Source: Stanieria cyanosphaera PCC 7437 (GTDB taxonomy: Bacteria > Cyanobacteriota > Cyanobacteriia > Cyanobacteriales > Xenococcaceae). From it: DNA of 64,000 nt. Where the stretch lies: contig NC_019765.1 of NCBI RefSeq assembly GCF_000317575.1, positions 124,001 through 188,000 on the forward strand, in the 5' to 3' direction. Of the stretch, positions 25,889 to 33,566 are shown piece by piece; within the stretch, counting starts at the first letter, position 1; every line of letters begins with the position of its first letter. The notes below the pieces were generated by a model. The model saw only the letters and a program-made list of their open reading frames with translations. It did not search any database and was not told where the DNA came from. The translations under genes and the position numbers were made by a program.

Positions 25889-26434
25889 ATGAGTCTAGCT
25901 ACTCAAGTTCTCAAGTATAGTTCAAAGCGAGCAGTTGAATTATGGAATCTAATCAAACAAGCCAAAGATGAGTCGGACATTGAAATTTTAACTACCTCAT
26001 TTTTACAGCACAAATCCGATCGAGAAGTAGCCATCGATGCCGTGGCTGAAGTTGCCGAACAGATTGATGCTGAAATCTCTGCGATCTCCGCTAGAAAACA
26101 ATATCTTGTCGAACTTCACAATCGAGCCATCGAACGCCTTAAAAGTAAAAAAGAAACCATCGATAAAACCATCATCAAACTATACGAAGCAGGAGCGATC
26201 GCAACTTCGACTGAAGGTTTGTCTAAAACTATCAAAATCAAAACCAATCCTCCAAGCTGTGAAGTGTTAATCCCTCCTCAAAATTTACCCGAAGAGTATC
26301 GCTATGAAAAGGTTGAGATTAGAGCCGATAAGAAAGCCATTACTCAAGCTTGGAAACAAGGTATTGAAGTAGAAGGCACGGAAGTCTTTCAAAAACAGCG
26401 CGTAGTTTACGAATTAAACAGGGACATTACCTAA
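25889..26434 (+). CDS. Siphovirus Gp157-family protein
   Basis: This is a 181-residue coiled-coil protein of the Gp157 family. Long helices (VEVAEQIDAEISAISARK and ERLKSKKETIDKTIIKLYEAG) are followed by beta strands and the closing KQRVVYELNR. In Streptococcus phages, Gp157 is linked to phage resistance, but plasmid copies are more often next to single-strand DNA proteins. A strong ribosome site AAGGAGG precedes the ATG. It heads a tight run of four small genes to 27228. Confidence 0.75.
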   Translation: MSLATQVLKYSSKRAVELWNLIKQAKDESDIEILTTSFLQHKSDREVAIDAVAEVAEQIDAEISAISARKQYLVELHNRAIERLKSKKETIDKTIIKLYEAGAIATSTEGLSKTIKIKTNPPSCEVLIPPQNLPEEYRYEKVEIRADKKAITQAWKQGIEVEGTEVFQKQRVVYELNRDIT

Positions 26435-26435
26435 G

Positions 26436-26795
26436 ATGACAGATACCTTAAAAATTCCCGAACCCTACGATCTAGAAAAATGCACCGTCAAAATAGTTCT
26501 GCTATTGCATCCATGCAAAACCAATTCCAACGAGCCAGACTGTACGATTGCCGTTAGTACTCATGAAGATATTCCTCTAACTAAAATAATCAAGCGTTCT
26601 CAATTGAGTTTACCAGAACCAATAAAAGATTTGCTTGCAGAGTTAAAAGCCGATTTACCCCAACGAGAATTCCACGCTCGCGTCAAGCAAAGTAAAACCA
26701 GTAAGCAGAAAACTACTCATACTAATAAATCTGATAAAACTTCTCAACCAAATGAATCTAATACCTCAACTATCAAACAAGTTCAATTATTCTAG
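26436..26795 (+). CDS. Hypothetical protein with basic tail
   Basis: This 119-residue protein starts one base after the Gp157-like stop. The first 80 residues form a small alpha/beta-looking domain; residues 82-119 are Lys/Thr/Ser/Asn-rich and disordered (ending VQLF). The ending, a disordered linker with a short hydrophobic tip, is like that of proteins that dock partners by the tail. No family recognised. Confidence 0.5.
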   Translation: MTDTLKIPEPYDLEKCTVKIVLLLHPCKTNSNEPDCTIAVSTHEDIPLTKIIKRSQLSLPEPIKDLLAELKADLPQREFHARVKQSKTSKQKTTHTNKSDKTSQPNESNTSTIKQVQLF

Positions 26796-26803
26796 TTAAA
26801 ACC

Positions 26804-26989
26804 ATGAGCGATAAAGTTACTGTCGTTTTTGAAGGTAAGGAATACCCTATTGATGCAGCGATCGCAGCAGATGATGACAAACTCCGACAAATTTTATCTC
26901 CCTTTATTCCCGCAGCCGCCAATGCCAAAATTCAGCGAGAAGATGGTCAACCCATTCAAATAATCAAACAGGCAGGTACAAAAGGATGA
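26804..26989 (+). CDS. Small protein ending in AGTKG
   Basis: A 61-residue protein (VTVVFEGKEYPIDAAIAADD ... IIKQAGTKG). The ubiquitin-like strand start and the GTKG end recall PRTRC system protein C, a small plasmid protein, but the match is weak. The stop overlaps the next ATG by 4 bp. Confidence 0.45.
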   Translation: MSDKVTVVFEGKEYPIDAAIAADDDKLRQILSPFIPAAANAKIQREDGQPIQIIKQAGTKG

Positions 26990-27228
26990 CTCCCCTCGAA
27001 TATCTACGCTGTAGTCCAGAAACCATTAATCCCGCTATTGTTACAGCAAGGCATATTCAACATCTCGAACTGTCAGGACAAGTAACTCCAGAAATGATGG
27101 AACAATTAGCCAAAGAAGCAAAAAGTGCGATCGCCCAATGCAAACAAGCCATTGCCGATTATAATTACAGTCTCCAGCGACTAAAATCGGCTAATTCCCA
27201 ATCCAATTGCGTTCCTTGGGGATTTTGA
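26986..27228 (+). CDS. Small helical hypothetical protein
   Basis: An 80-residue helical protein coupled (ATGA) to the gene before it. It has a possible coiled coil (EMMEQLAKEAKSAIAQCKQA). Together with the three genes upstream it forms a mini-operon of phage-like small proteins. Function unknown. Confidence 0.5.
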   Translation: MTPLEYLRCSPETINPAIVTARHIQHLELSGQVTPEMMEQLAKEAKSAIAQCKQAIADYNYSLQRLKSANSQSNCVPWGF

Positions 27229-27277
27229 GCGTCCATTTGTAAAATTAGTATATATAGATTCTCAAGGTAAAAACATT

Positions 27278-27865
27278 ATGACAACATTAGCCAAATGGTC
27301 GGTCGATGATTATCATCTCATGATTGAAAGCGGAGTTTTAAATAACCGCTCTGTAGAATTATTAGAAGGAGAAATTATTGAAATAAGTCCCGAAGGACCA
27401 TTACACAGGTTCACTAACGATGCAGTTGCTGAATACTTGCGAGAATTGCTGCGCGGTCGAGCAAAAGTATTTGAGGCACACCCAATTACCTTGACTAATT
27501 CCCCCCATTCGTCCCGTCAGGGCGGGATAATAAGGGCAAGCGAGCCAGAACCCGATATTGCCGTAGTCCGCCTGCCCAATAGCAATTATTTGACTCATCA
27601 TCCCTATCCCGAAGATATTTATTGGTTAATAGAAATCTCCAACACTACTCTAGAAGAAGACTTGGGTAGAAAGAAAAAAATCTACGCTAATGCAAGTATC
27701 GATGAATATTGGGTTATTAACTTAAAAACAACAGAAATAATTATTTTTAGAGAGCCATCTGGTAACGATTACAAAACCAAGTTTACCCTCGACCGAGGTA
27801 CAATTACTCCCATTACCTTTCCCGAGCTTCAAATTGAAGTAGCAAGAATACTAGGACAAGTTTAA
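27278..27865 (+). CDS. Uma2-family (DUF820) endonuclease-like protein with insertion
   Basis: A 195-residue protein of the PD-(D/E)XK-like Uma2 family. The metal-site run SEPEPDIAVVRLP is followed by EDIYWLIEISNTTLEEDLGRKK. Compared with the second copy at 61517-62065, which reads LDNSEPEPDIA, this one has 13 extra residues between TN and SEPEPD, encoded by 27500-27538. Uma2 proteins are numerous in cyanobacteria and mostly uncharacterised. The insertion keeps the frame and falls directly before the catalytic segment, so activity is uncertain. Confidence 0.8.
   Translation: MTTLAKWSVDDYHLMIESGVLNNRSVELLEGEIIEISPEGPLHRFTNDAVAEYLRELLRGRAKVFEAHPITLTNSPHSSRQGGIIRASEPEPDIAVVRLPNSNYLTHHPYPEDIYWLIEISNTTLEEDLGRKKKIYANASIDEYWVINLKTTEIIIFREPSGNDYKTKFTLDRGTITPITFPELQIEVARILGQV
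27500..27538. repeat. 39-bp palindromic insertion in the Uma2 gene
   Basis: The segment contains the dyad TCCCG (27512-27516) with CGGGA (27523-27527). The intact paralogue at 61517-62065 lacks it exactly, and 39 is a multiple of three. Confidence 0.7.
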
Positions 27866-27873
27866 TTTAAATT

Positions 27874-28746
27874 TTATTGATCGTAATTTTCGTTCGACTC
27901 GTTCGTTCCATACTCTAATTCTAAAACTGCCAGCAACTTCTCTTCTAAAGCAGTCAGTTCTGGTCGAGTAATTTTAGCCAATCCCTTCAGAACCCAAAGT
28001 GCAGCCTCATCTAATTGTCCCGTTTCGTGTAAATCGTTCATCCGAAAGCCAATTTCTTTTAACTGTCGGCATTGTTGCCGAGAAAAATCGAGCGAGCTGA
28101 GATTTTCACCCCGCAGCAGATACCGCTCGTTCCAAGTATCGACCAAACAGCTAAATTCGTACACTTCACTCACAATACACCAACAGCCACTTTTCCCGCG
28201 CAATTCGGGATTATCCTTAGCTAGAATCTGGCAAACTTCCCCGACTCGAAAAGATATCGGTGCCGAATTCTTCTCCTTCATGCGCCGTACTACATCCTTT
28301 ACTATCCTTCCCGTCGGCACTTTACCCCCCGCTTCTTCTACCGCAGTCTCCCAAGCTGAGGGTTGTGACTCCCACTCTAGTTGAGTTAAGGGTTGTACTT
28401 GACCCTCTTTAGTGGGCAAAATGTGCAAAAATTTTACACATTTTTCACTTAGATTATCGTAAATTAAAGCAGCTTCGATCAACTGATAGGGACGACGGCG
28501 AGTATAATCAAAGCGATCGCGACAGTAATCTTCAAAAGTCGCGTGAGTCGAACGATATAACTTGCGATCGCGTAACTCCATCAATGCCATGCCAGCCTCG
28601 TAAAATGCCCGTTCGACTTTTCTCTCCAATGAATAGCGGTCGCTTTCTTCCTCCACTGTAAGGGGAGCGATTGGTATCACTGCTAGTTCGCCACTTTTAC
28701 TCGAAGATTTTCTTTTTTTTCGCCATTGCCTTGTCGAGCGCGCCAT
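27874..28746 (-). CDS. Cyanobacterial plasmid protein, paralogue of the 482-1168 gene
   Basis: This 290-residue protein shares SLERKVERAFYEAG, LRDRKLYRSTHATF, YCRDRFDYTRRRPYQLIEAA and GKVPTGRIVKDVV with the 482-1168 protein. Residues 175-235 add a different domain with cysteines (GCWCIVSEVYEFSCLV) and a C-terminal helical pair. A basic start (ARSTRQWRKKRKSSSK) suggests nucleic-acid binding. It converges on the Uma2 gene, 9 bp apart. One copy of a 24-bp inverted pair (28419-28442) lies within its reading frame. Function unknown. Confidence 0.6.
   Translation of the reverse strand: MARSTRQWRKKRKSSSKSGELAVIPIAPLTVEEESDRYSLERKVERAFYEAGMALMELRDRKLYRSTHATFEDYCRDRFDYTRRRPYQLIEAALIYDNLSEKCVKFLHILPTKEGQVQPLTQLEWESQPSAWETAVEEAGGKVPTGRIVKDVVRRMKEKNSAPISFRVGEVCQILAKDNPELRGKSGCWCIVSEVYEFSCLVDTWNERYLLRGENLSSLDFSRQQCRQLKEIGFRMNDLHETGQLDEAALWVLKGLAKITRPELTALEEKLLAVLELEYGTNESNENYDQ
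28419..28442. repeat. 24-bp near-palindrome, copy 1
   Basis: This AT-rich dyad (AATGTG ... CACATT) lies in the coding region of the 27874-28746 gene. It is the exact reverse complement of 29635-29658. Confidence 0.7.
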
Positions 28747-29086
28747 CTCTTGTTTCTCCGATGATGCTTAAATTATTTTACCCTGTCACCACCAAAGCAA
28801 GAGATGCACAAACCAACATCAATTACGAAAACATAGGGTTTGACTTCAGAATAACTCTTGGAAACATCAATTCTCAAGAGCTATTTTACCCGCCCTTATA
28901 ACCCAAGAATTTTTTGTAAAAACTTTTTTTCTAACTCCAAAGTGCCTAAAGTGACAGAAGCGTTTCATTAGCGATCGCTAATAATGAATAAAAGAAACTC
29001 GGCAGATTATTGGTTCATATGAACTGAAAAAGTTGAGTTTCTTAGGAGAGAGATAGAAGAGATTGCCCTCAAGCGATAGATTAAAT
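28747..29086. other. Gene-free spacer
   Basis: No gene seen in 340 bp. A weak hairpin (CTCTTG 28855-28860 with CAAGAG 28875-28880) and one HIP1 octamer are the only structures. Confidence 0.4.
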
Positions 29087-29425
29087 TTATCCAATTTCAG
29101 CTACTTCAATTAATGCTTCTCCAGCATAATGGGTAGAAATTTGAATTGTTACTTTCTTTTCAAGTTTGTTCAGAAACCCAAACAGACGAGCTTCTGAAAA
29201 CAGATGATATTTACCTTTCATAAGGTTAGAAACTTCTGGCTGTTTGATATCGAGCAGCTTGGCAATTTCTTGCTGCTTTAGATTACGGCTTTCTAAAATA
29301 CGGCGCACAGTAACTCCTAGTTTGGCACGAGTAAGAAGTTCTTCGGCATCTTCTAAACCCATATCTGCGAATACATTACCACTGCTTGGAGTAAATTCAA
29401 TTGGTGTCATATCTTCACTCATCAT
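29087..29425 (-). CDS. HigA-type Xre antitoxin
   Basis: A 112-residue protein with one Xre helix-turn-helix (RNLKQQEIAKLLDIKQPEVSNLMKG, residues 48-72). It matches the antitoxin class that partners phage-derived Gp49-like RelE toxins. The ATG overlaps the stop of the reduced toxin gene upstream by one base. Two tandem ATG codons are present. The antitoxin looks intact although its toxin is not. Confidence 0.8.
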   Translation of the reverse strand: MMSEDMTPIEFTPSSGNVFADMGLEDAEELLTRAKLGVTVRRILESRNLKQQEIAKLLDIKQPEVSNLMKGKYHLFSEARLFGFLNKLEKKVTIQISTHYAGEALIEVAEIG

Positions 29426-29556
29426 TAATTCTCCTTCGATCTCTCAACTGCTGTTTTATAACGTTTCTTGATTAAATCAATATCCTTTTTTACTTCTTCT
29501 GGAAAGCTTTTTACTTGTTTTAAACTATCTCCCATCCAAACAACGGATTTTTCCAT
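29425..29556 (-). pseudogene. Gp49-like (HigB) toxin with internal deletion
   Basis: A 43-residue frame. Its first 24 residues (VVWMGDSLKQVKSFPEEVKK) are the start of a Gp49-like RelE/HigB toxin, and the last 18 (DIDLIKKRYKTAVERSKEN) are the usual end. The central 55-65 residues, with the RNase core, are missing without loss of frame. It is one base from the antitoxin gene. The remnant may survive because the start and end keep the operon translated. Confidence 0.7.
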
Positions 29557-29634
29557 TTTATAAGTAAATACTTATAATTTTAATTATTGAGATTATACTC
29601 TACATACTTATCAAATAAAAAATTGTGATTCTGT

Positions 29635-29658
29635 AATGTGTAAAATTTTTGCACATTT
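29635..29658. repeat. 24-bp near-palindrome, copy 2
   Basis: Exact inverse of 28419-28442. It lies 93 bp before the recombinase start and 79 bp upstream of the toxin-antitoxin pair, so it could serve as an operator or a recombination site. Confidence 0.7.
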
Positions 29659-29750
29659 GATTGGCGATCGCTTTCTTCGCTTACTAACAAAGTCGATCGA
29701 TAATCTTCAAGAAATGAGAAAATAATTAAAAAACTCTAAAAAAACTGCTC

Positions 29751-30710
29751 GTGAGCTACCTGCTATATTCCCAAGCTCAACAGTTAAAGTTACACGAACC
29801 CGTTCCCGTTACCCTTCATCCCGCCGCAGTTTACCTCAGTTCTCTCAGTCAAGGGTCGCGTCGTTCGATGCTGTCTTCCCTCAATGCGATCGCCCATCTG
29901 TTGACTGAGGGAGAATGCGATGCTTTTTCTTTAGATTGGTCGAAGTTACGCTATCATCACACCGCAGCAGTTAGAACCGCCCTCAAACAAAGACTCGCTC
30001 CCGCTACTACTAATAAAATGTTAGTGGCTTTGCGTCGGGTACTGACTGAAGCCTATCGTTTGGATTTAATTGATGCTAAAGACTATCATAAAGCAGTAGA
30101 TATTGCCAATGTTAAAGGAACGGGTCAGTTAAGGGGTCGCGCTTTAACTCGTGCCGAAATTGAAAGTTTGATCGAGTGTTGTTACCAACGAAGAGATGCG
30201 ATCTCCCTTAGAGATGCTGCCGTAATTGCTATCTTACGTTGTGGTGGCATTAGGCGACAGGAAATAGTTCAACTGAAATTAGAAGATTTAGATTTAGCAA
30301 CTGGAGAATTAACCATTCGTCGGGGAAAAGGAGGCAAATTTAGGCTGGTTTATCTAACTCCTGAAGCGATGGACATGGTTGAAGATTGGTTAGAAATAAG
30401 GGGCAAGCTACCAGGACCTTTAATCTGTCCCGTCAATAAGGGAGGAAAGGTCATTTTGCGTCACTTTGCTGCCGATGGTGATGGAATCTATAAATTAGTC
30501 AAAGCTAGAGCAATGATGGCAGGAGTCAAACATTTTTCTCCCCATGATTTTCGGCGGACTTTCTGTAGCGATCTCTTAGCAGAAGGTGAAGATGTATTTA
30601 CCGTACAGGAATTGGCTGGTCATGCTTCCCCCGCCACTACTGCTAAATACGACCGTCGCGGTGAAGGTAGAAAACGTAGGGCAGTCAAGCGGTTGAAGTT
30701 TAGATGTTGA
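29751..30710 (+). CDS. Tyrosine recombinase (XerC/integrase family)
   Basis: This 319-residue enzyme has an N-terminal SAM-like core-binding domain (residues 20-120) and a catalytic domain with the expected residues: Arg in GGIRRQEIVQL, His-x-x-Arg in SPHDFRRTF, His in LAGHAS and the nucleophile Tyr in TAKYDRRG. The start is a GTG at 29751. On plasmids such enzymes resolve dimers or insert cassettes. No phage genes surround it. Its DNA target is unknown; the 24-bp near-palindrome just upstream is a candidate. Confidence 0.85.
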   Translation: MSYLLYSQAQQLKLHEPVPVTLHPAAVYLSSLSQGSRRSMLSSLNAIAHLLTEGECDAFSLDWSKLRYHHTAAVRTALKQRLAPATTNKMLVALRRVLTEAYRLDLIDAKDYHKAVDIANVKGTGQLRGRALTRAEIESLIECCYQRRDAISLRDAAVIAILRCGGIRRQEIVQLKLEDLDLATGELTIRRGKGGKFRLVYLTPEAMDMVEDWLEIRGKLPGPLICPVNKGGKVILRHFAADGDGIYKLVKARAMMAGVKHFSPHDFRRTFCSDLLAEGEDVFTVQELAGHASPATTAKYDRRGEGRKRRAVKRLKFRC

Positions 30711-30727
30711 CACTCCCACGGCTACGG

Positions 30728-31963
30728 CTAACGCCTAAAGCCATGGGATTCTTCTATCATCGAGTTTCCGTTAGACAACAGGGTTGCCCCAACTGCCCAA
30801 GAGGGAATCTCTCCAGAAGCGTTTAGGGATTGCTCCCATGTTCCTGCGTGTCCCGCAGTACGTAAGGCTTTCTGCAAAACGTTGGCTGCTGCGTTTTTAT
30901 CCCTACACATCTGGGTTAAACAGACATTGCATCGGTGAGTACGGGTACTTAAACTTTTTTGTACTTTATTCCCGCAAACACTACAGTCAACTGTCGTATA
31001 GTGAGGGGGTACAGCGACGGTTACTTTGCCGAACTTAACCCCAAAGTATTCAATCCAATAGCGTAGTCTACTCCAGCCTATATCCTGTATAGATTTAGCT
31101 AATTTAGGATTGCGTACCATATTCTTCACTTTTAAATCTTCATAGGCGACAAAATCTGCCGATTTCGTTACGCAACGGGCTACTCTCTTAGCCCATTCTT
31201 CACGCTGCCTACTTACTTTAAGGTGAAGTTTTGCTAGTTTAGTTCTAGCTTTTTTGTAGTTGTTAGATTGAGGTTGACCTTTACGGTACTTTTTAGATAC
31301 CCGACGCTGTAGTTTAGCTAGTCGTTTCTCCGAAGACCTGTAGAATCTGGGATTTGGCTCACTATGCCCTGTGTTATCAACATACGCAAACTTTAATCCC
31401 ATATCTAGACCTATGGCTTTACCTGTAGGCTCGACGTTTTCTTTGTTATCTACGTCAATAGAAAACTGACAGTAATACCCATCTGCTTTACGAACTAATC
31501 GAACTCGTTTGATTAACTTGTTTTCGTAGAAACGTAGGTCATGAGTACCTATCAGCTTCACTCGACCTATAGCTTTCTTGTCGGAAAAAACAATATGCTT
31601 ACAGGTAATTCTATCTAGCTTCCAACCAGTAGTTTTATATTCTACAGAGCGAACGTTTTTCTTAAAGCGCGGGTATCCTTTTTTGCCTGGTACTTTTTTC
31701 TTGCAGTTGTCAAAAAACCTTGCAATCGCAGACCAAGCTCTTTCTGCTGCGGATTGTCTTGCCATTGAGTTTAATTCGTTAGCAAAGCTAAAGTCATCAG
31801 CCAACACCTTGCAATACTTGTTGAGGTCGTAACGTCCTACTCCTTTATTGTCCATCCAGAATCTTAGACATTTGTTTCTGATGAACTGAGTAGTTCTAAT
31901 CGCCTCATCTATCGCTCGGTATTGTTCTGTTTTAGCTTTAACCTTAAACTCTAAGACAATCAT
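30728..31963 (-). CDS. tnpB: TnpB RNA-guided endonuclease (IS605 type)
   Basis: This is a 411-residue TnpB. The RuvC residues are seen in IGLDMGLKFA, VAYEDLKVKNM and CRDKNAAANV, and the zinc finger in CSVCG ... CNVCL. I start at the ATG at 31963 (MIVLEFKVKAKTEQ), the usual family N-terminus; a longer frame to 32014 exists. The C-terminus reads through the terminal hairpin. It is only distantly related to the IS607 TnpB at 6707. Confidence 0.85.
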   Translation of the reverse strand: MIVLEFKVKAKTEQYRAIDEAIRTTQFIRNKCLRFWMDNKGVGRYDLNKYCKVLADDFSFANELNSMARQSAAERAWSAIARFFDNCKKKVPGKKGYPRFKKNVRSVEYKTTGWKLDRITCKHIVFSDKKAIGRVKLIGTHDLRFYENKLIKRVRLVRKADGYYCQFSIDVDNKENVEPTGKAIGLDMGLKFAYVDNTGHSEPNPRFYRSSEKRLAKLQRRVSKKYRKGQPQSNNYKKARTKLAKLHLKVSRQREEWAKRVARCVTKSADFVAYEDLKVKNMVRNPKLAKSIQDIGWSRLRYWIEYFGVKFGKVTVAVPPHYTTVDCSVCGNKVQKSLSTRTHRCNVCLTQMCRDKNAAANVLQKALRTAGHAGTWEQSLNASGEIPSWAVGATLLSNGNSMIEESHGFRR

Positions 31964-32020
31964 GTTTATGTCAAGCTTACTGACATAAGATAGTATAGCA
32001 TAGTAAGAAGGCACTTAAAA

Positions 32021-32115
32021 GGAGGGGCTGTGTGCTGAACTTGGTTCAGCACTTTATAAGCCCCGTTGCCGAGTAGCGTGTATCCAACTGCTGAAGCGAG
32101 TTGGTTTTACGCTGC
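32021..32115. other. Strongly folded 95-bp segment upstream of tnpB
   Basis: Four perfect stems are nested as two hairpins. First: GGGGCT (32024-32029) with AGCCCC (32059-32064), enclosing GTGCTGAAC (32032-32040) with GTTCAGCAC (32044-32052). Second: AGCGT (32075-32079) with ACGCT (32109-32113), enclosing CCAACT (32084-32089) with AGTTGG (32099-32104). It is either the left end of the IS605-type element or a small structured RNA. The strand cannot be decided because the stems are symmetric. Confidence 0.55.
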
Positions 32116-32145
32116 CCGTTGTCTCTATAATTTAAGGTCATAAAA

Positions 32146-32445
32146 CTAGACGAGCGGTTGAATCTTTTCAATCTCCCCTCCTTCTTTTTGCATGACCCGA
32201 TATAGCTCGTTCGCCCTTTGCATATTTAACCAGAAATCAGGAGATGTATTAAAATATTTGGCTAATCTCAAAGCAGTACTGGTTGTAATTCCCCTCTTAC
32301 CATTAATCAGTTCGTTAATCCTTTGATAGCTTACTCCAATTCCATCAGCGAGTTGTTGCTGGGTCAATCCCATTGGTTCTAAGAATTCTTCTTTCAACAT
32401 CTCACCAGGACTGGTAGGGGGTCTATTAGTTGGGATATTAACCAT
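32146..32445 (-). CDS. higA: HigA antitoxin
   Basis: A 99-residue HigA-family Xre protein: RPPTSPGEMLKEEFLEPMG, then the helix-turn-helix LTQQQLADGIGVSYQRINELING and the closing NTSPDFWLNMQ. The ATG at 32445 is the normal family start. It follows the broken higB by 11 bp in the usual higBA order. The antitoxin itself looks intact. Confidence 0.85.
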   Translation of the reverse strand: MVNIPTNRPPTSPGEMLKEEFLEPMGLTQQQLADGIGVSYQRINELINGKRGITTSTALRLAKYFNTSPDFWLNMQRANELYRVMQKEGGEIEKIQPLV

Positions 32446-32456
32446 AAGCTTACTTC

Positions 32457-32718
32457 TCAATGATAATCTACAATTTCAACATCTTTAATACCATCGTCTG
32501 ACCAGATAAAACAAATTCTGTACTGGTCGTTAATGCGAATACTGTGTTGTCCTTCTCGGCTGCCTTTTAAAGCCTCTAATCGATTCTTAGGTGGAGAACG
32601 CAAATCATTTAAGCTAGCTGCACTCATCTAATTGGTCGAGCTTTCGTCTCGCTATTTTCCATAGATTTTGAGGGCAAACTTTCCGCGCATACTTTGTATC
32701 ATCTCCATTAAAAATATC
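32457..32718 (-). pseudogene. higB: higB toxin, cut by an IS and frameshifted
   Basis: Two overlapping frames together give almost all of a HigB toxin. The first, KIARRKLDQLDECS, is joined after a one-base shift (AGC-T-AGC at about 32617) to SLNDLRSPPKNRLEALKG, RINDQYRICFIW and VDYH. About ten N-terminal residues are missing where the IS1-family end begins at 32719. Both faults should inactivate the mRNA-cleaving toxin. Confidence 0.75.
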
Positions 32719-33147
32719 GGCGTTGCTGAATGAGTAAGGATTTAGGCGATCGCCTACTGTCCATAATAGTATTCCAGGTTTCCAATGATTTACTACTGTC
32801 CAAACCCACACCTTATTCTTTTTGTTCCCGATAAATGTTTGTAACTCATCTATCTCGGTTATCTCAGGAATTTCTTCTCCATCTGGAGCATCGGGTAATT
32901 TAATTCCCTCTTCTTTAATCCAATTCATGACTGTGGTGTGGTGAATTTCTATGACTCTCTCAATACCTCTTAAACCCATTCCATTTAGATACATTTTGAG
33001 ACATAGTTGTCTAACTTCAGGTGGATAGCTCCGCTCTATTGGCGATTCAACAAACTGTCTTCCACAATCTCGGCATTTGTAGCATTGTTTTCGACGACGA
33101 AGACCGTTTTTAGTTACTCTTTGTGAGTTGCATCTGGGACATTTCAT
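32719..33147 (-). pseudogene. Truncated IS1-family transposase
   Basis: The first 130 or so residues of an IS1-type transposase: an InsA-like zinc finger (CPRCNSQRVTKNG ... CRDCGRQFVE), a helix-turn-helix (HTTVMNWIKEEG) and the first catalytic Asp (EIDELQTFIG). After GILLWTVGDR the frame runs into the terminal repeat, so the rest of the DDE domain is gone. The open frame then continues to 32614 through host sequence, which is not part of the gene. Confidence 0.8.
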
Positions 33148-33190
33148 CTCTTCATTATGCCAAAAACATCATTACTCATTCAGCAACGCC
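32719..33190 (-). mobile_element. Deleted IS1-family element, 472 bp
   Basis: A perfect 19-bp terminal inverted repeat, GGCGTTGCTGAATGAGTAA, stands at 32719-32737 and inverted at 33172-33190. Inside is only the 5' part of an IS1 transposase. No target duplication flanks it, and different broken genes lie on the two sides, so a deletion probably ran between two copies. Confidence 0.75.
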
Positions 33191-33508
33191 ATATTTCCCT
33201 TTGTCCGTAGCGGTAGCGATCGCTTCGCGGATATCCTTAACTCCAGCTAGAACGGCGTTAATAGCTATAAAATGAGCGCGGGTGGTTTGAGCGATGATGC
33301 GAGCTAGAGTAGTTTTACCCGTTCCTGGAGGACCAAAAAAAATTAGTGAAGATAACTGGTCGGCGACAATGGCACGACGGAGTAAGCGTCCCTCACCAAC
33401 GATATGGTCTTGCCCCACAAATTCATCTAGAGTTCGGGGTCGCATTCGATCTGCTAGGGGTGCTTCAGATTTGACTTTTTGTTGATAACTTTGCTCGAAT
33501 AAGTCCAT
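33191..33508 (-). pseudogene. rarA: rarA 5' fragment
   Basis: The N-terminal 106 residues of a RarA/MgsA-type AAA+ ATPase: [20 protein letters not shown], Walker A GPPGTGKT and [16 protein letters not shown] full protein has over 400 residues; this one stops where the IS1 end begins (last residues VAE come from the IS). RarA acts at stalled replication forks. The fragment lacks Walker B and cannot work. Confidence 0.8.
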
Positions 33509-33566
33509 CTATTTTGGATTTTAAAACATTTAGTTGCAGAAATTTGGTAATTTTGTCTCTCTCTAT

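Larger units (their letters stand above)
30711..32120 (-). mobile_element. IS200/IS605-type element with tnpB only
   Basis: A lone tnpB is bordered on its 3' side by the usual subterminal hairpin (CCCACGGCT 30715-30723 with AGCCATGGG 30739-30747, one mismatch), the place of the guide RNA end. On the 5' side lies a strongly folded segment (32021-32115). No Y1 transposase is present, so the element would depend on one in trans. The ends are approximate. Confidence 0.65.
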
